Assembly: GCF_023617305.1 (NCBI RefSeq)
Contig: NZ_CP081485.1
Coordinates: 920,501-984,500 of the forward strand
Direction: 5' to 3'
Length of the DNA: 64,000 bases
Origin: Methanobrevibacter sp. TLL-48-HuF1
GTDB taxonomy: Archaea; Methanobacteriota; Methanobacteria; Methanobacteriales; Methanobacteriaceae
The translations under genes were made by a program, and so were the position numbers. This document shows, piece by piece, positions 50,282 to 60,330 of this stretch (position 1 is its first letter; each line of letters begins with the position of its first letter). The notes under the pieces are model-generated. The model was given only the letters and a program-made list of their open reading frames with translations, searched no databases and had not been told where the DNA came from.

Positions 50282-51187
50282 TTACAAAAATGTCATTATG
50301 ATTGGTAATGTTATTAATGAAATAACCGTATTTATTAAAATACAATCTGAAGTTAATTCATAATCTAATTTATAAGTAATAGCCAGTAATAAAGACAACA
50401 TACCAGAAGGCATAGCTGCCTCAATAATTCCTACATCATGTTGTAAACCAGTAAGTCCTAATAATGATACAACAATCAAAGCAATTAACGGAAATACACC
50501 TAATTTAATAATTGAAGTAAAAATAACCATTGCTTTACTTCTAGCAAGGCCACCAAGCTCAATTGATAAACCAAGTGAAATCATAATTAAAGGAATAGCA
50601 CCATCAGCAAGATAATTAACTGTTTTATCTAAAACCGGACCAATAGGAATATTTAATAAATTAAATGAAATACCTAAAACAACAGCCCATAACGGCGGGA
50701 ACAGTAAAATTTCCCTAAATGCCCTTTTAACAGTTCCTCCAAACTTAAGAACAAGGACAAATGACAATAATAAGAACATACATGTTGTAGCTAAATCACA
50801 AAATATAGCTCTTAAAAATCCCGGATGACCATAAACACCTAAATTGACAGGATATCCCATGAAAGCTGTATTAGCTATCATTACAGTTACTAAAACGCTC
50901 CAAATTTTTTTATCATCATAATGAAGTCTTTTAAGAATAATATAAGCTATAACTCCTGAACCAATTGATGCTGTTAAAATAACAAATGGTAAAATTCCTA
51001 AAGTAGGTAACAGACTCATATCTGCAGAATAAAGTGCAGAAAAAATCATACAAGGCATAAGGATATACATTACAATCTTATTTAAGGGATCAATATCCTT
51101 TTCACTTAAAAAATCTATTCTTTTAAGAAAATAACCTAAACCAATCATTAAAACAATAGATATAATTGTAATTTCAATTGCATTCAT
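50282..51187 (-). CDS. AEC (auxin efflux carrier) family transporter
   Basis: A 301-residue membrane protein with about ten hydrophobic segments in two inverted halves, typical of AEC permeases. Signature stretches are GYFLKRIDFLSEKDIDPLNK, YILMPCMIFSALYSADMS, AFMGYPVNLGVYGHPGF and AAMPSGMLSLLLAI. Prokaryotic members export or exchange small carboxylates such as malate or malonate; the substrate is not readable. GAGGT precedes the ATG by 6 nt. A degraded relative follows it at 50.04-50.24 kb. It is divergent from the small zinc-ribbon gene. Confidence 0.88.
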   Translation of the reverse strand: MNAIEITIISIVLMIGLGYFLKRIDFLSEKDIDPLNKIVMYILMPCMIFSALYSADMSLLPTLGILPFVILTASIGSGVIAYIILKRLHYDDKKIWSVLVTVMIANTAFMGYPVNLGVYGHPGFLRAIFCDLATTCMFLLLSFVLVLKFGGTVKRAFREILLFPPLWAVVLGISFNLLNIPIGPVLDKTVNYLADGAIPLIMISLGLSIELGGLARSKAMVIFTSIIKLGVFPLIALIVVSLLGLTGLQHDVGIIEAAMPSGMLSLLLAITYKLDYELTSDCILINTVISLITLPIIMTFL

Positions 51188-51288
51188 ATTAATACCTCGA
51201 AGTATAATTATTGAATTATGATATTTATAAATATTTCTTATAACTAAAACAAAAAATAGTTATGTAAATTCAAAAGGAGGATTGCGAA

Positions 51289-51444
51289 ATGTTGAGAATA
51301 TGTCCAAAATGTGGAGAAGAAGTTCCTGAAGAATATAACCTGTGTCCTTATTGCGGAACTGGAATTAGCTTTGCTGAATTCAGCGATGATTATGAATCAA
51401 ATGATGACGTAGATTATGAAACCTATACAGGTTATAGTGACTAA
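51289..51444 (+). CDS. Small zinc-ribbon protein
   Basis: A 51-residue protein that begins MLRICPKCGEEVPEEYNLCP and continues YCGTG, giving CPxCG-x(10)-CPYCG, a complete zinc ribbon. It is followed by an acidic, Tyr/Asp-rich tail (SDDYESNDDVDYETYTGYSD). AGGAGG (51275-51280) lies 8 nt before the ATG, a strong sign that it is real. Such small ribbon proteins are common in methanogens and mostly uncharacterised. It is convergent with radA, which ends 37 nt away. Function unknown. Confidence 0.85.
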   Translation: MLRICPKCGEEVPEEYNLCPYCGTGISFAEFSDDYESNDDVDYETYTGYSD

Positions 51445-51481
51445 TATTTAACTGTAAAAAAAGAGGGGTTGAAAGGTATAA

Positions 51482-52417
51482 TTAATCAACAATACCTTCT
51501 GTTTTAATTTTAAATACACATTCACCTTCAGGCAAATGAGGACTGTCTACTAAACGAGCAATTCTTTTACCTGCTAAACCTTTTTTAAGCCAGATTCTAT
51601 AAGTAGATGCATGTCCTAAAACATGTCCACCAATAGCTTTAGTAGGGCTTCCAAAGAAGGAATCAGGTTTAGCTTGAACTTGGTTTGTTATGAAAACAGC
51701 TACATTATAAGTATTAGCTATTTGTTGAAGTGCATGTAAATGCTGATTTAGTTTTTGTTGTCTTACAGCTAAAGATTCCCTTCCAACATATTCTGCTCTG
51801 AAATGAGCCATTAAAGAATCAACAATAACTAATTTAATATTATTACCTTGTTGAATAAGTTCATTAATTTTTTCAGCCATTAAGATCTGGTGAGAAGAAT
51901 TAAATGCACGAGCTACATGAATCTTTTGTAAAACTTCTTCAATATCCAATTCAAAACCATTAGCTATTTGTTCAATCCTTTCTGGACGGAAAGTGTTTTC
52001 AGTATCAATAAATACACATTCACCATCAAGTCCACCTTTTTCAGGAGGCAATTGTACAGTAACAGCCAGTTCATGAGAAATTTGACTTTTACCAGAACCA
52101 AACTCACCAAATACTTCAGTAATTGATTGAGTTTCAATTCCGCCACCAATCAAATCATTGAAGCCTTCACTTCCAACAGAAATGTGACCTACATCCCTTC
52201 TTCTTTCAAGAACATCATACGCTGTTTCAAAGTCTATTTTTTCAGATTTACGAGCTGCTTCAATAACCTTCTCAGCTACACCTTCACCAATTTCTGCTTT
52301 AACAGATAATTCTTTAGGGGTTGCAGTAGCTAATCTCATCATATCTGCAAAACCTGCATCTCTTAATTTTTCTGCTGTTTTTTCACCAACACTTGGTAAA
52401 TCTTCTAATTCCACCAT
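51482..52417 (-). CDS. radA: DNA repair and recombination protein RadA
   Basis: A 311-residue archaeal RecA/Rad51 homologue that forms filaments on single-stranded DNA and drives strand exchange. An N-terminal helix-hairpin-helix domain ([19 protein letters not shown]) is followed by the ATPase core with Walker [10 protein letters not shown] and Walker [14 protein letters not shown]; the L2 and C-terminal parts are normal. No intein is present. The preferred ATG is 52417, as GAGG sits 10 nt before it and too close to the ATG at 52426. It follows the RPA-like gene by 30 nt, a sensible pairing because RPA coats the same DNA. Confidence 0.96.
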   Translation of the reverse strand: MVELEDLPSVGEKTAEKLRDAGFADMMRLATATPKELSVKAEIGEGVAEKVIEAARKSEKIDFETAYDVLERRRDVGHISVGSEGFNDLIGGGIETQSITEVFGEFGSGKSQISHELAVTVQLPPEKGGLDGECVFIDTENTFRPERIEQIANGFELDIEEVLQKIHVARAFNSSHQILMAEKINELIQQGNNIKLVIVDSLMAHFRAEYVGRESLAVRQQKLNQHLHALQQIANTYNVAVFITNQVQAKPDSFFGSPTKAIGGHVLGHASTYRIWLKKGLAGKRIARLVDSPHLPEGECVFKIKTEGIVD

Positions 52418-52447
52418 AATAATCATGCCTCATTAATTTGTTTTATT

Positions 52448-54829
52448 TTAGTAATATTTAGATAAAATTCTTTTAGGATTAAGCCTAATTTCTTCATTAT
52501 AATCATCAAAACTAACATTAGTAATAACTTCAACAGTTAAACCGTTTAAATCATCTATTCTACCTTCCATAGGTCCTAAATCGGAACCATCATCAGTAAG
52601 ATTAATTATTTCTTCTTTTTTCATGTCAAGAAGTTCTTCAGCCAGGTTATCAAAGAAAGTAATTGAAATTTCGCCAGTGTCATCTTCAAGTCTTGCCGGA
52701 ATCATTAAAAGATATTTAGGTTCATCTACAGCTTCTCCGCAGAATTCACAGACAAAATCCTCTGATGACTGATTTACAGTATTTCCACAGTTAGGACATT
52801 TTGTAATTAATATTTTATTGCCAAATACTTCTTTAAGAGTACCAGTTATACGAACGTTTCTGTCATCATCTTCTAAAGCCTCAATGGTTTTAGGAACATA
52901 AATTGATTCTTTTAATTCATCATAAGTTGGCAAATCATTAATCTCTGATTCATCAGGTTCAAGAATAGAAGTGGATCTTGATACATTAATTTCCAAACTG
53001 TCATTTCTAAATGAAATTTGAGGATCCTGGAACTTAATAGCGTCTCCAACATTCCAATCTTTTTTAGCATATTCATTCCATAAAGTAACATTGATAGAAC
53101 CAGAATTATCAGCTATTTCTAAAGATTTAACATATCCTTTAGTTCCATCATCTCTATCAAATTCACGAGTATTGCTTGCATCAATTATTCTACCCATAAC
53201 AATAAGATTTTCATCATCTTCTTCAACATCAGATATTGATTTATGAGTATAAATCATTGCTTCAATAGTTTTAAATGACGGTAAGAATCTTGCTTGGTCA
53301 CTGTCTTCAGGCAATTCCATTACGCGTGCAGAAGTTCCAATGTTTAATTCGACTTCATACATTCCCAATCTAACCTTTGCATTTTCAATTTTGTATGCTC
53401 CGCCAGGTTTGTATTCCTGTTTAGCTTTCTGATCCCAAAATGTTAAATTAACACGTCCTTCACCGTCAGAAAATTTAGCTGAACGTGCATATCCTACACT
53501 GCCATCATCTCTTTGAAACTCGTTTATTTCTCCAATAGCAAACATTCTTCCTATAACATCGACTTCAATTCCGTCTTCATCATATTCTTCAACTTCACTA
53601 AGTCTTTTAATTTGAGAAACTTTCTGTTTGATTTCATTAAAGATATCCAATTCCTCATCAGACAGGTTTTCAGGATTTATTGAAATTTGAGTGTTGAAAT
53701 TTGTATTAAGTGAATATCCACTGTCAGTATAATCATCAAAACGAGCATCAGCACCTATAATCTTGACAATGTCTCCTTTAGTTAACAAAATATCTGTATC
53801 ATGTCCCCATATGGTAGTTCTAATAGAACCTGTATCATCTGTAACATCAAAGTTTCTTAATTTACCTTCAGAGCCATCAGATTTTCTTGTGAATGTTCTG
53901 ACATCTTGCAATTTAGAAATAACTCCCTTAATAGCTATATTACTTTGCTCTGTAATATTTCCAATTTTAATAAATTCCTGACTGAATTCGGGAACATCAA
54001 AATCTCCTTTGATTATCCTACCGTCCCAATGAGTTAATGACAATTCCCCGTTTCTTTCTCTTACCTGTGCACTTAAGATTTTTACAGAATCTCCGGCATC
54101 CAAACCTAATTCCTCAATCAAATCAACATTTTTATTCCACAAGGTATAAGATATTTCACCAGTTGCATCTTTTAGCTCAAGAGAAGCGACTTTTCCTTCT
54201 TTTCCATCTTTTTCATAAGTTCTTGGAGTTGGAATTCTTATAATTCTAGCAATAATATTTGCTTTTGTATCGGGAACAAGGTCTTCAATATCAGTTATAT
54301 TCTCCTCGTATGTCGGGAATTTTGATAAATCTGCTTCTTTAAAATGAGTTATAGTTGATCTAGGTCTTAAATTAGCTTCATTATCTCCCCTATAACCCTC
54401 TTTTATATCAACATCAGTAATTTTAACAATGTTTCCTTCTTTAAAGTTTTTAAGAAGTTTAATATTTTCTGTCCATAACACTACTCTAATTTCACCAGTG
54501 TTATCCTTTAATTCCATATTACAGACTTGTCCAGATTTACCTTTACGGGTTTTAAAAGATTTCGGATTTGAGATACTGTTAATCATTCCAACAATAGCTG
54601 GTTGGGATCCAGGTTCCAAATCACCAATATCCAAAATTTCACCATTGGATTTTTGGTCATCTTTACTGGCTCCAAGTATATTGTTTACCACCTGTTCAGC
54701 AGCATAATAATCATCCACAAAACCTAAATCTTCGTTTTCTTTAGAAATATCATTTATTTTTGCTTGAAATTCTTCCATCGTCAATTTATCTTTGACTTGT
54801 TCATATAATTCTAAAATTTCATTATCCAT
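52448..54829 (-). CDS. Replication protein A-like single-stranded DNA-binding protein
   Basis: A 793-residue protein with a series of OB-folds. Repeated units open with a D-L-P/A-x-I-G-R-I pattern and contain R-x-F/Y-x-R-x-D/K-G-x-x-G, followed by a strand with D-x-T/S-G-x-I-x-x-x-L/I-W. At least five units are visible (about 65-165, 180-275, 285-380, 405-505 and 525-625). A zinc finger CPNCGNTVNQSSEDFVCEFCG lies in a last OB-like region near the C-terminus, like the RPA70-type zinc motif. It should coat single-stranded DNA in replication and repair. GAGGGG precedes the ATG, and radA follows in the same direction. Confidence 0.92.
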   Translation of the reverse strand: MDNEILELYEQVKDKLTMEEFQAKINDISKENEDLGFVDDYYAAEQVVNNILGASKDDQKSNGEILDIGDLEPGSQPAIVGMINSISNPKSFKTRKGKSGQVCNMELKDNTGEIRVVLWTENIKLLKNFKEGNIVKITDVDIKEGYRGDNEANLRPRSTITHFKEADLSKFPTYEENITDIEDLVPDTKANIIARIIRIPTPRTYEKDGKEGKVASLELKDATGEISYTLWNKNVDLIEELGLDAGDSVKILSAQVRERNGELSLTHWDGRIIKGDFDVPEFSQEFIKIGNITEQSNIAIKGVISKLQDVRTFTRKSDGSEGKLRNFDVTDDTGSIRTTIWGHDTDILLTKGDIVKIIGADARFDDYTDSGYSLNTNFNTQISINPENLSDEELDIFNEIKQKVSQIKRLSEVEEYDEDGIEVDVIGRMFAIGEINEFQRDDGSVGYARSAKFSDGEGRVNLTFWDQKAKQEYKPGGAYKIENAKVRLGMYEVELNIGTSARVMELPEDSDQARFLPSFKTIEAMIYTHKSISDVEEDDENLIVMGRIIDASNTREFDRDDGTKGYVKSLEIADNSGSINVTLWNEYAKKDWNVGDAIKFQDPQISFRNDSLEINVSRSTSILEPDESEINDLPTYDELKESIYVPKTIEALEDDDRNVRITGTLKEVFGNKILITKCPNCGNTVNQSSEDFVCEFCGEAVDEPKYLLMIPARLEDDTGEISITFFDNLAEELLDMKKEEIINLTDDGSDLGPMEGRIDDLNGLTVEVITNVSFDDYNEEIRLNPKRILSKYY

Positions 54830-54982
54830 ACCAAACCCCTCGTTAGAAAGTTAATTATTATTTTAAATTAAAATGTATATAAACTATTAGAGACAGCATT
54901 TGAAAAGTAATTTTTAAAATAATTATTAAAAAAATAGAATATAAATTTTAATAAACTACACTGAAGTGCAAATGTGTAAAAT

Positions 54983-56386
54983 CTAATATGCATTAGGATT
55001 TCTCTTTACAGCTGTTTTAATCATTATAGCTAAGTCCAAACCCATATGCCAGTTTTCTACATACTCAATATCAAATTCTATACGTTTTTTAATAGAAGTA
55101 TTACCTCTGCATCCATGAATTTGAGCCCATCCAGTTAACCCTGGCTTAACCTGATGTTTAACCATGTATTTTGGAATTTTTTCTTTAAATTCTTCAACAA
55201 AATACGGCCTTTCAGGTCTGGGACCAACAACACTCATATCTCCTTTTAAAACATTAAAAAATTGAGGCAATTCATCAATGCTTGTTTTTCTGATAAAATT
55301 ACCTACTTTAGTTTTTCTTGGGTCATCCTTTGTTGTCCATTCTGATTTTTCTTCGTTAGGATTTTGGACTTTCATACTTCTGAACTTATACATCATGAAT
55401 GGTTCTCCATGATAACCGATTCTTTCCTGTTTAAATATAATCGGTCCTTTAGAAGTCAGTTTAATAGCTATTGCAGTAATCAGCATAATTGGAGATGTAA
55501 TTATGATAGCTATAACAGATATTATGTAATCAGATAAGGATTTTAAAAAATTATTAAATGCATCATCTAACGGAACATAACGTATATTGATAATCGGAAT
55601 ATCTTCAATCATGTCTACTGATGGCTGTGCCGGGAAATACCTTATATAATCTGGAATAATCTCTGCTTTAATTCCTACCTTTTCACAGCTTTCCACAAGC
55701 TCGTTGATTTTAAAATAATACTTTAACGGAATAGCTAATACAACCCTATCAAAATTATTTTTCTCAAGAACTTCATCTAAATCTTTAAAAGCGCCTATGA
55801 TTTTGCTTCCTTCAATTTCCAAACCTACATGATTACTTTTACCTAAAAATCCGCTAACAGCAAAACCTAAATATGGATTATTTCTAATTCTACGTGCAAA
55901 AGTATAAGCTAAATCATTATCCCCAACAATAAGAATATGCTTTAAGTTCTTGTTATTAGATCTGATTTCTTTTAAGAAGCTCCTAATAACAAATCTTTCA
56001 ATTATTCCAAAAACAGTAGCTATAATAGCTAAAAGGAATAGCATGATTCTTGAAAAGTTAGGTTCGTTAACAATAAATAAAATAGCAACTAAAACAAAGA
56101 ATGCAACAATATTAACTTTTATAAGTTGAGTTGCTTCTGAAAAAATTGTTTTGTGAGTTCTGTAGGGTTTATAAAGACCAAAAGAAAAGTACAATATTAA
56201 GTATGTTGGTATTACAGCAAATGTTAAAAAAATAACATAGCTTTGTAAACCTAAATGACCTCCAATCGGACCAAATAAAGTGGTTTTAAAACGTAACCAC
56301 CATGCACAGAAAAGAGCTATAGTTACAACTAATGCATCCGTTAAAACCATAACTACATTTAATACTCTCTGATTCTGCTTAATCAT
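54983..56386 (-). CDS. Polyprenyl-phosphate sugar-1-phosphate transferase (WbaP/WcaJ type)
   Basis: A 467-residue membrane glycosylphosphotransferase that would start glycan assembly by moving a sugar-1-phosphate onto a polyprenyl-phosphate lipid. Four to five N-terminal helices are followed by a Rossmann-like region (LKHILIVGDNDLAYTFARRI), another helix, and the catalytic domain: FKQERIGYHGEPFMMYKFRSM, KTSIDELPQFFNVLKGDMSVVGPRP and VKPGLTGWAQIHG. All conserved residues are present, so it should be active. It is the last gene of the glycan locus in transcription order. The sugar could be a hexose or an N-acetylhexosamine. Confidence 0.92.
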   Translation of the reverse strand: MIKQNQRVLNVVMVLTDALVVTIALFCAWWLRFKTTLFGPIGGHLGLQSYVIFLTFAVIPTYLILYFSFGLYKPYRTHKTIFSEATQLIKVNIVAFFVLVAILFIVNEPNFSRIMLFLLAIIATVFGIIERFVIRSFLKEIRSNNKNLKHILIVGDNDLAYTFARRIRNNPYLGFAVSGFLGKSNHVGLEIEGSKIIGAFKDLDEVLEKNNFDRVVLAIPLKYYFKINELVESCEKVGIKAEIIPDYIRYFPAQPSVDMIEDIPIINIRYVPLDDAFNNFLKSLSDYIISVIAIIITSPIMLITAIAIKLTSKGPIIFKQERIGYHGEPFMMYKFRSMKVQNPNEEKSEWTTKDDPRKTKVGNFIRKTSIDELPQFFNVLKGDMSVVGPRPERPYFVEEFKEKIPKYMVKHQVKPGLTGWAQIHGCRGNTSIKKRIEFDIEYVENWHMGLDLAIMIKTAVKRNPNAY

Positions 56387-56434
56387 TTTATCACAAAAAT
56401 AGATTTAAGTATATCTTTAAATTTCTTATAATAT

Positions 56435-57292
56435 TTAATTTTTCTTTTTAAAGAAATTTAGAATCAATTTTAAAATGCATAAACAAGCAATTCCCAAATA
56501 AACAATCAGATTAACAAAAAATGAAGTGTTGTTTGCATGGTGTTTTTTATAATAAATATACATTGCCCTATAAAATTCATATAGCAATTTAGATTTTTGT
56601 TTTTTACTGCTTGCTCCTTTAAAATGAGTTATTTTAGCCTTGCCAAAGTAAACTATCTTCCAATTGTCCTGTTTAATCCTATAACATAAATCAATGTCTT
56701 CACCATACATGAAAAATGTTTCATCCAGTAATCCAACGGAATCCAGACATTTTTTACGAAGAAAAATAAATGCTCCAGTTAAGCAGTCAATTTCATAAAT
56801 TCCATCATCAGGCAGATTATCCAAATTATAATTATCCTCTTTGCTGTTTGTTGGAATGTGAAATAATCTGTAAAATGAATTTTTAACATTTGGAAAAGAC
56901 CTTTTACATGCCTTATCCAGAGTTCCATCAGCTAAAAGAACTCTGCAGCCACATGCCCCCACAAAAGGATTATTTTCCATGAAACTATAAATTTTTTCCA
57001 ATGTATTTTCCCAAACAATAGTATCTGAATTTAATAAAAGAATGTATTGTCCACTAGCTATCTTTAAACCCTGATTATTACCTGCTGCAAACCCATTATT
57101 TTCTTTTGAAGAAATAAATTTAACTGAATCTTTAAAATAATTTTTTAAATTACTTAAACTATCATCAGCTGATGCATTATCAACTACAATTATTTCATAG
57201 CTAAAAGGATACTCATATTTTAATATGGAATTTATAGTATTCCTTGTCAGGTCAAATGTCTGATAATTTACAATTACAATTGAAAGATCCAT
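56435..57292 (-). CDS. Family-2 glycosyltransferase (rhamnosyltransferase-like)
   Basis: A 285-residue GT-A fold transferase. DLSIVIVNYQTFDLTRNTIN starts the nucleotide-binding domain; ILLLNSDTIVWE is the DxD-like motif, preceded by NNGFAAGNNQGL. The base ETFFMYGEDIDLCYRIKQ is typical of rhamnosyltransferase-like GT2 enzymes, and a hydrophobic C-terminus (SFFVNLIVYLGIACLCILKL) suggests membrane contact. ATG 57292 is preferred over the TTG nine bases upstream. It follows the neighbouring GT2 gene by 6-15 nt. Donor and acceptor are unknown. Confidence 0.88.
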   Translation of the reverse strand: MDLSIVIVNYQTFDLTRNTINSILKYEYPFSYEIIVVDNASADDSLSNLKNYFKDSVKFISSKENNGFAAGNNQGLKIASGQYILLLNSDTIVWENTLEKIYSFMENNPFVGACGCRVLLADGTLDKACKRSFPNVKNSFYRLFHIPTNSKEDNYNLDNLPDDGIYEIDCLTGAFIFLRKKCLDSVGLLDETFFMYGEDIDLCYRIKQDNWKIVYFGKAKITHFKGASSKKQKSKLLYEFYRAMYIYYKKHHANNTSFFVNLIVYLGIACLCILKLILNFFKKKN

Positions 57293-57307
57293 AATTCTCA
57301 ACTAATT

Positions 57308-58273
57308 TTATTTTTTTAAAAATTTAAAAGTGTTAACAATTAATTTCCATTCTATTTTAAAGTAGTTTCCGGTATTTTTTCTGTTAAATTTAACTTTATC
57401 AATTTTATTTCTTGTTTTTAAACCTTCTTTAAGGCCTTCCAAATATGTTTTGCCAAATCCTTTTTTAACAAAGAACAAATATTTAATTAAAAATCCTAAA
57501 AAGAGGAATATAAAATTTAAAATCTTTTGAGGGACTGGAAAATTCTTATAAACCGTCCACACATTGTTTCTTGCAGCCAGCTTAACTTTAAATTTATTAT
57601 ACCTGCTTCCGCTTGTTGCACTTCCAATATGATAAACTACAGAATCAGGACAGAACAGGTTTTTATAGCCATTGATTTTCGCTCTGTAGCTTAAATCAAC
57701 ATCTTCCATATATGCAAAGAAATTTTCATCAAAAAGACCTATTTTATTTAAAATAGCCTTATTATACATAGCTGCTCCGGCACAGCTGGAAAATATTTCA
57801 TATATTTCATCATAATTTTCTGCAGGCTGATTTTCACCTGTTTTTTTAGTCCATGCCAGAATATTGTATTCATCTCCGGCATCATCTATCAAAGTTTTAT
57901 TGTCAAATTTAACCATTTTAGAAGCAACTGAAAAAATATCCTCATCTGAAGAAATTAAATCCATTAATGACTTAACAGCTCCTTTTTCAACTTCAGTATC
58001 ATTATTTAGAGAAAATATATAATCATAATTAGATTTTAAAATACCCTGATTTACTGCTTTTGCAAATCCTAAATTTTCAACATTTCTAATCATAATAACC
58101 GGGAAATCTAAATTTTTTGAGTAATCTTTTATAAATTCAATACTCCCATCAGTTGATCCGTTATCTACTAAAATAACTTCACCGACTGAATCTTTATTCC
58201 TGTTTAAAGAATCGAAGTATGTTTTTAGAAATTTTTTCCCATTATAATTTGGTGTTACTACAGAAGCTTTCAT
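57308..58273 (-). CDS. Family-2 glycosyltransferase (rhamnosyltransferase-like)
   Basis: A 321-residue GT2. KASVVTPNYNGKKFLKTYFD opens the fold; FSLNNDTEVEKGA is the DxD-like motif and NFFAYMEDVDLSYRAKINGY the acceptor-side signature. A hydrophobic stretch (KILNFIFLFLGFLIKYLFF) lies near the C-terminus. It is a paralogue-like neighbour of the gene at 56.4 kb and probably adds another sugar in the same chain. The ribosome-binding site is weak; translational coupling to the upstream gene (6 nt gap) is likely. Confidence 0.88.
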   Translation of the reverse strand: MKASVVTPNYNGKKFLKTYFDSLNRNKDSVGEVILVDNGSTDGSIEFIKDYSKNLDFPVIMIRNVENLGFAKAVNQGILKSNYDYIFSLNNDTEVEKGAVKSLMDLISSDEDIFSVASKMVKFDNKTLIDDAGDEYNILAWTKKTGENQPAENYDEIYEIFSSCAGAAMYNKAILNKIGLFDENFFAYMEDVDLSYRAKINGYKNLFCPDSVVYHIGSATSGSRYNKFKVKLAARNNVWTVYKNFPVPQKILNFIFLFLGFLIKYLFFVKKGFGKTYLEGLKEGLKTRNKIDKVKFNRKNTGNYFKIEWKLIVNTFKFLKK

Positions 58274-58278
58274 AATAA

Positions 58279-59241
58279 TCAGATAGTATTTTTAAATTTT
58301 TTCCACATTTTATAATATAATTTTGGATTTAATAAAAATAGCTTTATTTTAAACTTAAATTTAGAATCTCCTTTGAAGCGGGACAATTTTGAAAATAAAT
58401 CCAAATCCTCCATTTTAGAAATTACTTCATCAAAATCATAATTATGGTAGAAAAAATAATTCATATTTCCAAAAATGGCTCTGGGAATCCTGCTTGTAAT
58501 TACCAGATTTGCCAGTTCATTCTGCCCACGGGATTTATAAAATTCTGAAAGCTTTTCTAAGGTTTCAATGAAATTAAATCTATTAAGACCTGCCTTACTT
58601 GTAGCTGAATCTTTTCTTTGAATGTAGAGGTAAGTTATTTCTTCACCAATAGCTACACTTTTCCCATAGCTTAATGCTTTAAGGGCAAATTCAGTATCTT
58701 CACCATAAACGGCTTTCGAGTCAAATTTCAAACTGTTATCTTTAATCAAATCCGCTTTATACATCAGCTGACAAAAACTAAATTCCGGAATCATCATCTG
58801 AAGTTCCATTTTAATCAAATCATGAGCAGATAGCGGAAGTTCCGGATAATTAATTGAATTGACTGCTGATTTTACACCTTCTTTTGCCATTTGAGTTAAT
58901 GTGAAATCTGTTTTTCCATTATACAATTCAGACAGGTGATTTGTTAAGATGTAGTCATCACTATCAACAAATACCAAATAATCTCCTCTTGAAACTTCAA
59001 TTCCATGATTTCTAGCTACACTTACACCGGAATTTCTTTGATGAACCAGCTTATATGGAATATCAGCTTTACTTAATAATTCCTGTGCAATATCTAAACT
59101 ATTGTCAGTTGATCCGTCATCTACAACGATTATTTCATAAGTTTCACTAAATTCCTGATTTATTATAGAAGATATGGAAGTTTGTATATATTCCTCATCA
59201 TTATACACTGGAACAATTACACTTACTTTAATATTATCCAT
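58279..59241 (-). CDS. Family-2 glycosyltransferase
   Basis: A 320-residue GT2. NIKVSVIVPVYNDEEYIQTS and EIIVVDDGSTDNSLDIA form the nucleotide-binding start; YLVFVDSDDYIL is the DxD motif, followed by KAVYGEDTEFALKA. The C-terminal third is basic. The frame is open to an ATG at 59256, but GGTGG lies 5 nt before ATG 59241, which I prefer; the gene then overlaps the end of the upstream TagB/F-like gene by 8 nt. It belongs to the glycan locus; the sugar is unknown. Confidence 0.87.
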   Translation of the reverse strand: MDNIKVSVIVPVYNDEEYIQTSISSIINQEFSETYEIIVVDDGSTDNSLDIAQELLSKADIPYKLVHQRNSGVSVARNHGIEVSRGDYLVFVDSDDYILTNHLSELYNGKTDFTLTQMAKEGVKSAVNSINYPELPLSAHDLIKMELQMMIPEFSFCQLMYKADLIKDNSLKFDSKAVYGEDTEFALKALSYGKSVAIGEEITYLYIQRKDSATSKAGLNRFNFIETLEKLSEFYKSRGQNELANLVITSRIPRAIFGNMNYFFYHNYDFDEVISKMEDLDLFSKLSRFKGDSKFKFKIKLFLLNPKLYYKMWKKFKNTI

Positions 59242-60328
59242 TTTTGCCACCATCATTTAATAAGAAATCAACTACTCTTTTAGATGCTTCACCATCAATT
59301 GAATTAAATTGTGTTTTTCTAAACTCGGAAATTTTATTTTTATCAAAATCATTATTTTTAACTTCAGCTATCAGCTCATCAGTTGTATAGACAACTGGAC
59401 CTGGAACATTTTTTTTAAAATCAAAGTAAAATCCCCTGTCTTTAGACATGTATGTATCATAATCATAAGTGAAAAATATTATAGGTTTATTCAACAAGGC
59501 AAATTCAATCATTATTGATGAATAGTCACTTATTAAAATATCAGAAATTAACAGCAGCTCCTGTTCATTTTTAAAATCACTGCAATCAACATATTTCTGA
59601 TTAACTTCAATTTTATCTTTAAAAAACTTTTTAATCTTAGGATGGAGCCTTAAAACTAAAATATACTCCTCACCTAACTCTTTATTGAATTTTTCCAAAT
59701 CCAAAAAGTTAAAAACATTATTATCTTCAGGATTGTCCCTAAATGTAGGTGCATAAAGAACTATTTTTTTATTTTCAGCTATCGGGTATTTGAAATTGAA
59801 ATTTGACCTTAATTTGTCCAAGTCATGATTTTTAAAGTAATAATCTGCTCTTGGAAGACCTAAAGACTTAATTTTAGATTTATTTATTTGGAATGCTTCA
59901 CTATAATAATCTTCAATATCCTCTGAAGAGGTAATCAAATAATCTATATTCTGACTAATCTCAGCTAAAATATTTCTAGATTTAACATCACTTGATGCAC
60001 CAAATTTTTTAAAAGCTCCTGGAGCATGCCATAGCTGAATTACCTTTGTATCCTTTTTAAAGTTCATAAAAGCTAATGGAAAAAAATTATCATTCAGAAA
60101 TACATATTTGGAAGTGGCTAATTTTTTAAAAGCCAAAAAAGATAATTTGTCTTTATAAAAAAAGTTAAACTGGAAATCTCCTCTTTTTTCAAATTCCTGT
60201 TTAATACAATCCAAATTTCCTTTAAATGATTCAGCAGAATCTAAAATAAAAGATATCTGCTTATCATTAATTGAAAACTTTGTAAATAAATTGAAGAGTT
60301 TTCCATAAATTTTATGTTTAAGATACAT
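59234..60328 (-). CDS. CDP-glycerol glycerophosphotransferase family (TagB/TagF-like)
   Basis: A 364-residue enzyme of the Glyphos_transf family, which builds glycerol- or ribitol-phosphate chains in bacterial teichoic acids. Clear signatures are KVIQLWHAPGAFKKFGAS, DYLITSSEDIEDYYSEAF, LGLPRADYYF, VLYAPTFRDN, LVLRLHPKI and LLISDILISDYSSIMIEFALL, including the H and DYSS active-site elements. In an archaeon with a pseudomurein wall, it suggests a phosphodiester-linked surface polymer or a related transfer. It lies 2 nt after the ABC ATPase gene, consistent with polymer synthesis linked to export. Polyol phosphate identity is inferred. Confidence 0.88.
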   Translation of the reverse strand: MYLKHKIYGKLFNLFTKFSINDKQISFILDSAESFKGNLDCIKQEFEKRGDFQFNFFYKDKLSFLAFKKLATSKYVFLNDNFFPLAFMNFKKDTKVIQLWHAPGAFKKFGASSDVKSRNILAEISQNIDYLITSSEDIEDYYSEAFQINKSKIKSLGLPRADYYFKNHDLDKLRSNFNFKYPIAENKKIVLYAPTFRDNPEDNNVFNFLDLEKFNKELGEEYILVLRLHPKIKKFFKDKIEVNQKYVDCSDFKNEQELLLISDILISDYSSIMIEFALLNKPIIFFTYDYDTYMSKDRGFYFDFKKNVPGPVVYTTDELIAEVKNNDFDKNKISEFRKTQFNSIDGEASKRVVDFLLNDGGKNG

Positions 60329-60330
60329 AC

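Noticed and set aside
51482-52417. Intein in RadA
   Set aside because: The protein is of normal length with the Walker A and B motifs contiguous.
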